From: Chromera velia
Lineage: Eukaryota > Sar > Chromeraceae
Reading direction: 5' to 3'
Length of the DNA: 12,487 bases
Assembly: GCA_018398765.1 (NCBI GenBank)
Contig: JAHBMJ010002318.1
Coordinates: forward strand, 3,421-15,907
This document shows, piece after piece, positions 7,278-12,190 of this stretch (position 1 is the first letter of the stretch; the number at the start of each line of letters is the position of its first letter). A model generated the notes under the pieces. It worked only from the letters and a program-made list of their open reading frames with translations. It made no database searches and was not told the DNA's origin. A program made the position numbers and the translations under genes.

Positions 7278-7761
7278 TAGACAGACAGACAGATAGACAG
7301 ACAGACAGACAGTCCGAACTCAAAGCTGAGATGCCTTACCTGATGAGTCTGCACAAGACGCGTCGAAACAAGTACGCGCACACATGGAAATACGTGCGTG
7401 TACACAAAAGAGTGCTCCTGTAATGCCAAGGAGGTGCGGCTGGATGTTCAACCCCAAAGGTGCATGCCTCGCTGCCACTTTCCTTTTATGCACATGCACA
7501 TGCGCATGCATGGACCTTTGATGTTTCTGACTGACTGAACATCTCCTGAAGGTTGAGGACGAAGATGTCGTACTCCAGAGGGTTGGGTATCCACTCTTCT
7601 AGGGCCCTGACGACATTTCTGTACTCATGGTCCCTGTCCGGGCAGCACTCCAGCTCCTCCTGCCAGTCGTAGTCCTTGCACTCTGCATTCCAGGTCCCCA
7701 CCCAGACTTTCAACTGGTGGGCGGGGCTGGACTCGGCCTCTGCTCCCGACGGGGTGGCCAT
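1183..7761 (-). CDS. Inositol polyphosphate 5-phosphatase, 13-exon gene (whole span)
   Basis: Predicted Mg-dependent phosphatase that removes the 5-phosphate from inositol phosphates or phosphoinositides. The exact substrate cannot be read from the sequence. The exons below join with matching phases to 2277 nt (758 residues plus stop). Family landmarks appear in order: WVGTWNA (residues 20-26, with Asn25), NLQEM (70-74, with Gln72 and Glu73), SKGAAAF (153-159), SVHLPA (338-343), NLTECFHH in exon 6, GDFNFR (382-387), FYPTYKK in exon 8 and WSDHSAV (534-540). The fold belongs to the exonuclease-endonuclease-phosphatase superfamily. The start ATG at 7761 lies only 19 residues before the first catalytic motif, so no long N-terminal domain, signal peptide or membrane segment precedes it. 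Two oddities are a low-complexity insertion of about 160 residues in exon 5 and a divergent CDR region in exon 10. Family assignment is strong. The path through exons 10-11 is the least certain part. Confidence 0.92.
1732..2258 (-). other. Phosphatase intron 12
   Basis: 527 bases between exon 12 and exon 13, starting GTCAGTCAG and ending CTATGCAG on the minus strand. The minus strand is free of stops in the frame of exon 12 down to 1779. No repeat array or RNA gene was seen. Confidence 0.7.
2259..2398 (-). CDS. 5-phosphatase exon 12: SDHSAV
   Basis: 140 nt, phase 1 in and phase 0 out, acceptor CTGCTTGCAG and donor GTCAGT. It begins DPFNWSDHSAVSSTLLVDV, the family's SDHRPV motif with the conserved Asp and His, followed by the last core strand. 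It then continues into a Pro/Ala/Val-rich tail ending FAPLP. This marks the end of the catalytic domain. Confidence 0.88.
2611..2657. repeat. Direct repeat flanking element copy 2 (left)
   Basis: Repeated at 2734-2780. The first 40 bases differ at two positions, the core of 32 bases (2619-2650 against 2742-2773) is identical, and seven further bases match at five. The spacing is 123 bases, a multiple of three. Confidence 0.85.
2662..2730. mobile_element. Palindromic MITE-like element, copy 2
   Basis: A 69-base element with perfect 21-base terminal inverted repeats, 2662-2682 and 2710-2730, starting TTTACTTTCATACAGAATTC. The interior contains a partial extra arm copy (TTTTTCATACAG). It is flanked by direct repeats 2611-2657 and 2734-2780. 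It shares the arm CTTTCATACAGAATTC with the copy at 4240. No coding capacity, so it would be non-autonomous. Confidence 0.8.
2734..2780. repeat. Direct repeat flanking element copy 2 (right)
   Basis: Partner of 2611-2657. On the minus strand both copies would read RRTDQALADW in the same frame. Confidence 0.85.
3147..3193 (-). CDS. 5-phosphatase exon 11 (candidate)
   Basis: 47 nt that satisfies the required phases (2 in, 1 out), with acceptor TTTTACAG and donor GTAGGA. It reads PASFPARNSGTPFFR and gives a joining Asp with exon 12, so that DPFNWSDH results. A competing candidate with the same phases lies at about 2840-2874, but its donor (GTCCTA) is poorer. No family motif falls in this piece, so it rests only on splice logic. 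Confidence 0.4.
3194..3630 (-). other. Phosphatase intron 10 with microsatellite
   Basis: 437 bases dominated by the GGAA array. No other feature was seen. Open frames here on either strand are products of the repeat. Confidence 0.7.
3397..3583. repeat. (GGAA)n microsatellite
   Basis: An imperfect GGAA/GGAAA array on the plus strand, so pyrimidine-rich (TTCC) in the sense of the phosphatase transcript. At its left end a 33-base block starting GGGAAGCAAGG occurs twice (from 3406 and 3439), showing a higher-order duplication. Confidence 0.95.
3631..3725 (-). CDS. 5-phosphatase exon 10 (divergent CDR region)
   Basis: 95 nt, phase 0 in and phase 2 out, acceptor CTGTTCCAG and donor GTAGGT. It reads RCARAEICSSSSREYHQQ and then IPPLHACTERVIDR. 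The family expects WCDRIL here. Directly after ...RCPG the exon gives RCAR, and further on there is a second possible match, CTERV. Either way the usual Asp is not in its canonical context. The phase and splice sites fit exons 9 and 11, but the content is the weakest match in the gene, so an alternative exon is possible. Confidence 0.6.
3829..3938 (-). CDS. 5-phosphatase exon 9
   Basis: 110 nt, phase 1 in and phase 0 out, acceptor CTCCCCGCAG and donor GTCAGT. It reads RPATDFNDPEWALKEYKTV and then FKVPWYKGGHHEARCPG. The end resembles the family stretch that leads into P.WCDRIL. The joining codon from exon 8 is Ser. The codon use and splice sites are convincing. Confidence 0.88.
4215..4239. repeat. 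Direct repeat flanking element copy 1 (distal)
   Basis: Identical for 25 bases to 4310-4334. On the minus strand it carries ACCTACAAGAAGATTGAAA and then GTCAGT. Since it continues into GTCAGTCAG and ordinary intron sequence, it is likely the original donor context. Confidence 0.9.
4240..4309. mobile_element. Palindromic MITE-like element, copy 1
   Basis: A 70-base insert with perfect 26-base inverted arms, 4240-4265 and 4278-4303, around a 12-base centre. The arm contains CTTTCATACAGAATTCTTTT, shared with copy 2. It is flanked by 25-base perfect direct repeats at 4215-4239 and 4310-4334 made of host exon and donor sequence. There is no coding capacity. Confidence 0.85.
4310..4334. repeat. 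Direct repeat flanking element copy 1 (exon side)
   Basis: The copy contiguous with exon 8. It comprises the last 19 bases of the exon plus a GTCAGT donor that runs straight into the inserted element. Confidence 0.9.
4316..4370 (-). CDS. 5-phosphatase exon 8: PTYK
   Basis: 55 nt, phase 0 in and phase 1 out, acceptor CACTGCAG and donor GTCAGT. It reads FSEGDMGRHFYPTYKKIE, matching the family's F.EG.I.F.PTYK segment. The last 19 bases of the exon and its donor lie in a 25-base sequence that is repeated perfectly inside the following intron, on the far side of a palindromic element (4240-4309). Confidence 0.9.
4656..4801 (-). CDS. 5-phosphatase exon 7: GDFNFR catalytic motif
   Basis: 146 nt, phase 1 in and phase 0 out, preceded by a TG-rich tract ending GTGTGCAG and followed by donor GTGAAG. 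It reads VISGDFNFRVSAES, then VEWLKTGRPDLLFEHDEF and KVATRARSTD. GDFNFR is the family's GDLNYR motif, with the catalytic Asp383 and Asn385. LLFEHDEF corresponds to the LL..DQL helix. The exact donor is less certain than the acceptor. The one chosen joins in phase to exon 8. Confidence 0.92.
4804..4829. repeat. (CA)n tract before exon 7
   Basis: CA repeats on the plus strand form the TG-rich acceptor tract of phosphatase intron 6. Confidence 0.85.
4967..5055 (-). CDS. 5-phosphatase exon 6: NLTECFHH
   Basis: 89 nt, phase 2 in and phase 1 out, acceptor GGTCTGCAG and donor GTATGT. It reads RQEAFETICSRLGMML and then TGQDCNLTECFHHT. The helix and the segment just before the GDxNxR motif are conserved in the family, which commonly shows a fragment of the type ...HDxxxW before the motif. 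The next exon continues directly into GDFNFR. Confidence 0.92.
5056..5469 (-). other. Phosphatase intron 5
   Basis: 414 bases containing GGGA repeats and the GAA microsatellite. Nothing else was seen. Confidence 0.75.
5158..5188. repeat. (GAA)n microsatellite
   Basis: About ten GAA units on the plus strand, TTC in the transcript sense, preceded by GGGA repeats (5137-5152). Confidence 0.95.
5470..6070 (-). CDS. 5-phosphatase exon 5: SKGA and HLPA strands around a long insertion
   Basis: 601 nt, phase 1 in and phase 2 out, acceptor GCTTGCAG and donor GTAAGG. The exon begins GAADSKGAAAFVLDLHLG, equivalent to the family's NKGAV strand. It ends VSLQLCFVSVHLPAKSAKSR, the strand with the conserved His-Leu. 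In ordinary members these strands are joined by a short hairpin. Here they are separated by roughly residues 167-328, rich in Ser, Gly, Glu, Pro and Arg with several SP/TP-type sites (SPTK, SPRG, PSPT). The insertion is probably a disordered surface loop. Its G-rich coding strand makes the plus strand strikingly C-rich here. Confidence 0.93.
6347..6433 (-). CDS. 5-phosphatase exon 4
   Basis: 87 nt, phase 1 in and out, between acceptor GGAATGCAG and donor GTGAGTCC. It reads SIGCWVNSSLFERDERGAV and then AVGPSAVMRLG. The first part matches the position of the family strand typically written as I.VFV...L, just before the NKG motif. Placement fits the linear order of the fold. The sequence is divergent. 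Confidence 0.82.
6707..6739 (-). CDS. 5-phosphatase exon 3, 33-nt microexon
   Basis: A 33-nt exon with phase 1 on both sides. It lies between acceptor TTCCTGCAG and donor GTCAGTGAG and reads GDGAFTKEKFT. It is required to carry the frame from exon 2 to exon 4, although skipping it would also keep the frame. It is too short to be found by open-frame length alone. Support comes from the two good splice sites and phase agreement, not from a recognisable motif. Confidence 0.7.
6740..7089 (-). other. Phosphatase intron 2
   Basis: 350 bases, GTAAGT to TTCCTGCAG on the minus strand. It carries several GAATGCATG-type words but no array, ORF or RNA gene that I can support. Confidence 0.7.
7090..7188 (-). 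CDS. 5-phosphatase exon 2
   Basis: 99 nt, phase 1 in and phase 1 out, between acceptor CTTGCAG and donor GTAAGT. It encodes ETVFRALSVYFEKRC and then KGRFTRLNIEFDRLGGLG. It sits where family members have the helix after the QE motif. The joining codon from exon 1 reads Thr. Both splice sites are strong and the frame is set by exons 1 and 3. Confidence 0.85.
7189..7535 (-). other. Phosphatase intron 1
   Basis: 347 bases, GTCAGT to CTTGCAG, containing the AGAC array and a cluster of GCATGC words near 7491-7513. Confidence 0.75.
7246..7312. repeat. (AGAC)n microsatellite
   Basis: About 16 AGAC units with two AGAT variants, GTCT in transcript sense. It explains the Thr-Asp-Arg-Gln and Ser-Val-Cys-Leu open frames here. 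Confidence 0.95.
7536..7761 (-). CDS. 5-phosphatase exon 1: N-terminus with WVGTWNA and NLQEM
   Basis: Codes residues 1-75 plus one base (phase 1). It opens at ATG 7761 with a short Ala/Ser/Glu-rich leader, then LKVWVGTWNAECKD, a beta strand and the first metal and phosphate-site motif of the family. YDIFVLNLQEMF follows, whose Gln-Glu pair supplies the conserved metal-binding glutamate. The donor is GTCAGT, reading leftward from 7535. The start was chosen because this is the only in-frame ATG before the motif. No upstream acceptor that would add an earlier exon was seen. Confidence 0.93.
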
Positions 7762-8120
7762 CAGGTGAGATGGATAGTCAGGGCTGGACTCGATCGATCA
7801 GCGAGGAGGTGACTCTGCTGAGGGTCAGCCAAACAGCCAGCCTGCCTTCCTGCCAGTCAGTGAAACTCACAGAATGTCAGAAGAGGTAGACGCGCGGGTG
7901 GATACATGCAGGCAGACAGCGATACATACACTCCTCTCGCTCTGTCCCCACGACATCTGGAGGACTGCAGAAGAACCCAAAGATCCAGCGTCTGGGGGCT
8001 TCACGGGATTAAAGCGGCAGCCCTTTTCATGTGAAACCTTACGCAAGGAGCAAAGGACGAAAGTATACTGTCGATTAATTATTAATATATATATATATAA
8101 CCGTGCGTGATGTTGAGTTC

Positions 8121-8142
8121 TGCATGCATAAGCATGCATGCA
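8121..8142. promoter_or_regulatory. TGCATGCA motif cluster
   Basis: TGCATGCATAAGCATGCATG forms an interrupted palindrome with three overlapping TGCATGC cores. In apicomplexans TGCATGCA is a known AP2-factor binding word. A similar function here is inference. Confidence 0.45.
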
Positions 8143-8152
8143 CTCGAAGGCA

Positions 8153-8228
8153 TGCCGCGCGGGGCCGCCCGCGCGCGGGCGCGGCGCGGACCCCTCCCCC
8201 GCGCGACCCCGTCCGGCGCCGGAGGCCT
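8153..8228. other. Compact GC island with palindromes
   Basis: About 75 bases nearly all G and C and dense in CpG, containing perfect palindromes GCCCGCGCGCGGGC (8167-8180) and TCCGGCGCCGGA (8212-8223). It stands 50 bases from a pure TA tract. Confidence 0.85.
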
Positions 8229-8562
8229 TCGCACAAAAGCCCATGCAATTCAGCCTTCGTATCGGTCTGTCATGCAGAATGGACGTCACAGACATATATA
8301 TCACAGGCACTTCGATCCCTGAACTGTACCACTTCTTTTCCCTTTTGAATGGCAGGCATTTATGTATTAACACGTCTCAAAATCTCTCTTTCAAACTGTG
8401 ATTCGATCAGGTTGGTCCCCCCCTCCCTTCTCCGCTGCTCTCAAAAGACCCACTGCACAGTCTGGTCGTACATATCTCGAAGAGAGCAAGCTCGAAAACA
8501 GGGAAGAGTGAGCGTCCCTTGACTGATCTCTTCACCTCCTAGAGATCAAACACACACAAAAG

Positions 8563-8859
8563 ATGACAGAACACGAAACGGCAGGGCAGCCGGGAGGGCC
8601 AACCAGCTCTCCGACGGAACGGCCTTCCTTCAGAATGCTGCCCAGTCATGCCGTTGACGCTCTGATTCTTAGGAGTGACCCAAGGAAGAAGAAAGAGGAC
8701 GCGTATCTGGCACGCGTATTTTCCCGATCGCCTCGATCAACTGAAGAAGTGACTGAAGAGCCATACGACCCAGTTCGGCCACCCCCCCCCTGGTTCAGAA
8801 CAAGAGACATCCCCCCCCTTGTTCTGGATTGGAAGGACTCGACTACCCCTCGCACATGA
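8563..8859 (+). CDS. 5' open frame of the plus-strand gene
   Basis: 98 codons from ATG 8563, in good context (AAAAG before, A after), to TGA at 8857-8859. It encodes MTEHETAGQPGG, a basic SDPRKKKEDAYLARVFSR segment and YDPVRPPPPWFRTRDIPP. It looks like real coding sequence and probably is the N-terminus of the following protein, but it lies one base out of frame with it. The following frame is open from 8753, so the two overlap for about 100 bases across runs of nine and eight C. A one-base sequence error, a small intron or a +1 shift would join them. Otherwise it is an upstream ORF ending 10 bases before ATG 8870. Confidence 0.6.
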   Translation: MTEHETAGQPGGPTSSPTERPSFRMLPSHAVDALILRSDPRKKKEDAYLARVFSRSPRSTEEVTEEPYDPVRPPPPWFRTRDIPPLVLDWKDSTTPRT

Positions 8860-11800
8860 GCTCGCAGCCATGAGCTTCCCCTTTCCCAGCACGCGGGACT
8901 GGGAGATGGCCCTAGGCTCTCTCGTTGCCTACCCGTCCATGCTGGAAGGGTGGCTCAGGACTTACCTTCCCTTCTTGCTGCCGGTATTCAAATACGATGA
9001 GCTGACGGAAAATGAGTGGGCAGAGCGTAAGAGTTCCGTATTCCAAAGCGCCCAGGATGCCATGCAGACACGGGAGATAAGCAATCACCACCCGCTGTAC
9101 CTGCAAAGCCTCAACTACACTCGACACAACGCATACTACGCGAATTATTTCGTGGACCAGGTTGAGAGGCACTTCGCCGCTCACCCTCCCCCCCCTCCTC
9201 CAGAACCCATTTCTCTTGAAGACCAACCACTCAGCCGACTCGCACCTCTTCCGCTTCCGCGTCAACAAACGCAAATTCCCCGGGAAGTGGTCGCCGCCGC
9301 AAGGGCACGAGCACGACAGCGGTTTACTCGCTCGACAGTCGCAGCGGCAGCTGCTTCCGTGTCTTCGGGCCCCCGCTTTCCCCCCTCCCCTCCCTTTCAA
9401 CCCCTCCATGTGGACATCAAGATCCAAGGGTCCCATGTGGACTTCGAGGAAAGGCCCCTCACAGAACTTCACAAACCACGCACACAGGGGGCCACACCAA
9501 AGGGAAGCAAGCAGGCCTCCCCCACCTCAACAAGGCGCCCGGACACTCCCGAACCCTCCAACTCCTCCACGAAACCAAAGACAAAACCATCCACAGGAGC
9601 CCCGGGCAAGAGCCCCACCAACAGCGTCTCCCCCCCCCCTCGTCGCCGTTCTGTGCTCTCCAAAGACATGGTCATCGAGGACGACGACGACGATGATGAC
9701 CCAAACGAAGATGAGGAAGCTCTGGGACTGCAGCCGCTCTGGGACGCTATGGAGGATGAGGAGGCTCTGGGACTGCAGCACGCATCTGTCGGAGGGAGTG
9801 CAGGCAGTCAGGGGAAGGGCAGAAAGACAGGGGGCACAACTAGGGGTCTACCAAAAGAAGATGAAGACGACGAGGATTGGAACCCCTCTGCCTCTTCCAA
9901 GTCTTCAAGGAAAGACAAAGGTGGGTTGACACACTTTTTCTTTCGTTTGACTTGGCTACCTCTCTGAGCGTACCCTACTGACAGCTGCTGTCATGACTTC
10001 CTGTCTGCGTCTTGACTCCGTTTGTCTCCTCTCTGCGTCCATGCGAACCTTTTGGCCGAGAATTTTTTTTTCTGGTTTATTCTTCTTTCCATTGGGGTAT
10101 GCAGGTTCTTTCCTTTCCATTTCCCCTGCGCCTCCCTCCAAGTGCTTTCTTTAATTGTGTGGCTCCTTTATTTCTTTCTGTTTGTGTTTCAATCATCCTT
10201 GCTCGATCCCTCCCTCTGTGTGTGTGACTGCAGGACGACAGCAATCCTCCAGCGGCGAGGGGGTGCGAGGGGCAAGCAAGGGCCAGGGGGCGAAGGATCG
10301 CGTGTCCTCCCTTGGGTCCTCCACCCAAGAACTGATCGAGAGTGCCCTTCTTCGCAGAGGCAGAGTCACAACCGGACCCTCAGAAGCTGTAGTCCCCAGA
10401 CGCAGAGGAGCAAAGGGTTTTCCTGCAGAAGTCCCCGCCCCCTCCCCTCTTACTTCACAGACTGGAGGGACGGTGGCAGGTGTGAAGCAGGCAGGGAAGG
10501 CAAACGGGAAGGGAAGAAAGGACAAACCAAAGACCGCCTCTCCAAGAGGTCAGGTGACTCAGCCCGACACGTCGTTCCTTCAGTCGGAGAGTCAAGCCGT
10601 TCCATCTCAAGCTCTCGCCCAACTCCCCCAAGACAAAGAGCAAGACGTCATCATGGGGGGGTCGGAGGAAAGCGGGAGTGGAGAAGAGAAGCAGAGCCTC
10701 CAGCTGTCCATGCTCACCAGGGCAGGGGGCACCTACACGAGTCTGGCAGGAGACACAACAGGCACAGGAGTGGGATTGGCGTCAACTCTGAGATCGGCAG
10801 GTGGCCTTCTCGATTCCCCTTCTGCCTCCCCTCTGAAGGTGCCCCCGTTCCTAGGTCTGACAGTGGACACGTCGATGGCGGTGGGTTTGGGGTCAGAGAG
10901 CCTGAAGAGGCCGCTGTTGTCATCCGATGGTGGCGGCAGTTCGGCTTCCCCCATTCTGGCAGAGAAGGAGAAGGATAACGAGGGGGAGCATGCAGAGAAA
11001 AAAGTCAAACCGCTCTCTGACCCCTCACAATTTGGCCCTTCGTCGTCTCTCTCCAACCTCGGACAGTCGGGCAATTTGGCCGACGCAGCTCGAGTCAGCC
11101 GGTCCCTTAAGTGCTTTTTCTCTGGCTTTATGTGCACATTTGACAAGCAGTTTCATATAATTGTTTCTCGTTCCTCTTGCGCCAGAAAAAAATAGTACCT
11201 TTTGAAATCGCCGTATCCATCTTTCTTCTTCCTTCTTCTTTTTCTTCTTCTTCTTCTTCGTCTTCTTCTTCTCGATTTTCTGCAATCTCAATCACTCGCT
11301 ATCTTTTGTGTGTTTCGTATTGTCCCCTTTTTTTCTTCCTTTCTACTAACCCTGGTTTCTCCCTTTTTCCTTACTTCGCTTATCTGGTGGCTCGTTTCTC
11401 GACGCATTACCCCTGAGAACACGCACGCTCGTACGACTGAAGGCTCGTTGACCGCACGACTGAATGGCTCGTTGACCTTAAATGCAGGAAGGCTTGCCTT
11501 CCACCCTGCCTGCCTGCCTTCCACCCTGCCTGCCTGCCTTCCTGCTTGCCTTCCACCCTGCCTGCCTGCCTGCCTGTATCCTGCCTGTCTGCCTTCCACC
11601 CTGCCTTCGTGCTTGCCTTCCAGCCTCCCTGCCTGCCTTCCACCCTCCCTGCCTGCTTGCCTTCCACCCTGCCTGCCTGCCTGTATCCTGCCTGTCTGCC
11701 TTCCACCCTGACTGTCTGCTTGCCTGCCTGGCGGTTTAAATGCATGAGAGGACTTTTTTTCCAAATTGAATCCCTAGGATGGCACCGACGCGCTTCCTCC

Positions 11801-11990
11801 TTCTCTTCCACTTTCATGTTTATTCATGTGCGTCGCTCTGCCTTTGTCTCTCCGTCTCTCTCTCTCATTGTGTTTGCGTTAATTTCTGCTTGTCTCTGCG
11901 CGTCTCTCTTTTGAATCAAACCGTGCAGGGCGACCCTGAAGAGAGAGCGAAGCAGCATGAGAGGCTGGTTGGGAGAAGAGCGCCTCCAAG
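8563..11990 (+). CDS. Unrecognised acidic/basic, probably nuclear protein, 5' part of a multi-exon gene
   Basis: The gene is divergent to the phosphatase and is cut by the right edge. Three exon blocks can be followed: 8563-9920 (with an unresolved frame change near 8782-8818), 10234-11093 and 11929-11990. I recognise no named family. The folded-looking part is near residues 1-105 counted from the ATG at 8870, a Trp/Tyr-rich segment (MLEGWLRTYLPFLLPVF, LYLQSLNYTRHNAYYANYF). The rest is low-complexity, with Pro-rich, Arg/Ala-rich and Ser/Lys-rich stretches, an Asp run and possible nuclear signals (PPPRRR, KKVK). This composition is common in chromatin or transcription proteins, but that function is inference only. 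Confidence 0.75.
8870..9920 (+). CDS. Main first exon block of the plus-strand gene
   Basis: The frame runs from ATG 8870 (GCAGCCATGAGC) to a GTGGGT donor, phase 1, giving 350 codons. The frame is open upstream to 8753, so this ATG need not be the true start. Residues 1-105 look structured and are rich in Trp, Tyr and Leu. A PPPPPPEP run, an Arg/Ala-rich helix-like stretch (AAARARARQRF), a Ser/Pro/Thr-rich region and a seven-Asp run (residues about 271-277) follow. DEEALGLQ is then repeated twice about 16 residues apart, separated by PLWDAMED. The C-terminal end is acidic and then Ser/Lys-rich (SSKSSRKDKG). Confidence 0.8.
9921..10233 (+). other. Intron 1 of the plus-strand gene
   Basis: 313 bases from GTGGGT to TGACTGCAG, T-rich. 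The coding sense is open over much of its right half but without a coding look. Confidence 0.8.
10234..11093 (+). CDS. Second exon of the plus-strand gene
   Basis: Acceptor TGACTGCAG, after a TG-rich stretch, at phase 1; the exon ends at codon CGA before GTCAGC, phase 0. It joins exon one as KDKGRQQSSSGEG and adds 287 residues of Ser/Gly/Lys/Pro-rich, apparently disordered sequence. The sequence includes ELIESALLRRGRV, GKANGKGRKDKPK, LPQDKEQDVIMGGSEESGS and a basic cluster EKKVKPLSD. Nothing identifies a function. The 3' boundary is inferred from phase agreement with the next exon. The frame continues a little further before closing, so intron retention is possible. Confidence 0.7.
11221..11273. 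repeat. (TTC)n microsatellite
   Basis: An imperfect TTC array on the coding strand of the plus gene, within intron 2. Confidence 0.9.
11433..11477. repeat. Two-copy tandem duplication
   Basis: ACGACTGAAGGCTCGTTGAC is followed after a short gap by ACGACTGAATGGCTCGTTGA. The copies begin at 11433 and 11456 and differ by one inserted base. Confidence 0.85.
11492..11731. repeat. CCTG/CCTTCCACC minisatellite
   Basis: 240 bases built from CCTG and CCTTCCAC blocks with higher-order structure. A segment of about 57 bases starting TGCTTGCCTTCCACC and including TATCCTGCCTGTCTG occurs from about 11543 and again at 11654-11710. All long open frames here are repeat products. Confidence 0.9.
11929..11990 (+). 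CDS. Third exon of the plus-strand gene
   Basis: 62 nt between acceptor ACCGTGCAG and a consensus donor GTGAGT, phase 0 in and phase 2 out. It reads GDPEERAKQHERLVGRRAPP plus a split Arg codon. It is a charged, probably helical segment. Both splice sites are good. The gene must continue beyond the window, since no in-frame stop is reached before the donor. Confidence 0.65.
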
Positions 11991-12190
11991 GTGAGTATCT
12001 TTTTGTGCGGCACAACTGCTTTTTGGAAGTTCTGGACTCTACCCATGGTCTGGCATCCCAGAGCGGGTGGTGTTTATGCACAGTACGGTTCTTGATCGAA
12101 CCCTGGGACTTCCTTTACGTGGCTGTTAAGTCGGGCCTGAGAAGCAGTGTCTGTCTGTGTCCACTTGCCGCACAAAGATCATTTAGTGTC

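Larger units (their letters stand above)
7762..8562. promoter_or_regulatory. Divergent intergenic region, probable bidirectional promoter
   Basis: 801 bases between the start codons of two genes transcribed away from each other. It contains an AT tract with TATATATATATATA (8083-8099), TGCATGCA-type words (8121-8142), a GC island (8153-8228) and CT-rich flanks. None of the open frames inside has a coding look. Promoter activity is inferred from geometry. 5' UTRs and possible leader introns cannot be separated. Confidence 0.6.
11094..11928 (+). other. Intron 2 of the plus-strand gene
   Basis: 835 bases, GTCAGC to ACCGTGCAG, pyrimidine-rich, with a TTC array, a 21/22-base tandem duplication and the CCTG minisatellite. 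Confidence 0.7.

Noticed and set aside
8103-8401. Several overlapping frames over the GC island
   Set aside because: High GC removes stop codons in all frames. The Arg/Ala/Pro-rich translations look like composition artefacts, and no frame connects to a neighbouring exon.
11288-11817. Minus-strand frames of GRQAG type and plus-strand PACLPACL frames
   Set aside because: Pure translation of the CCTG minisatellite in several frames. No flanking coding signal.
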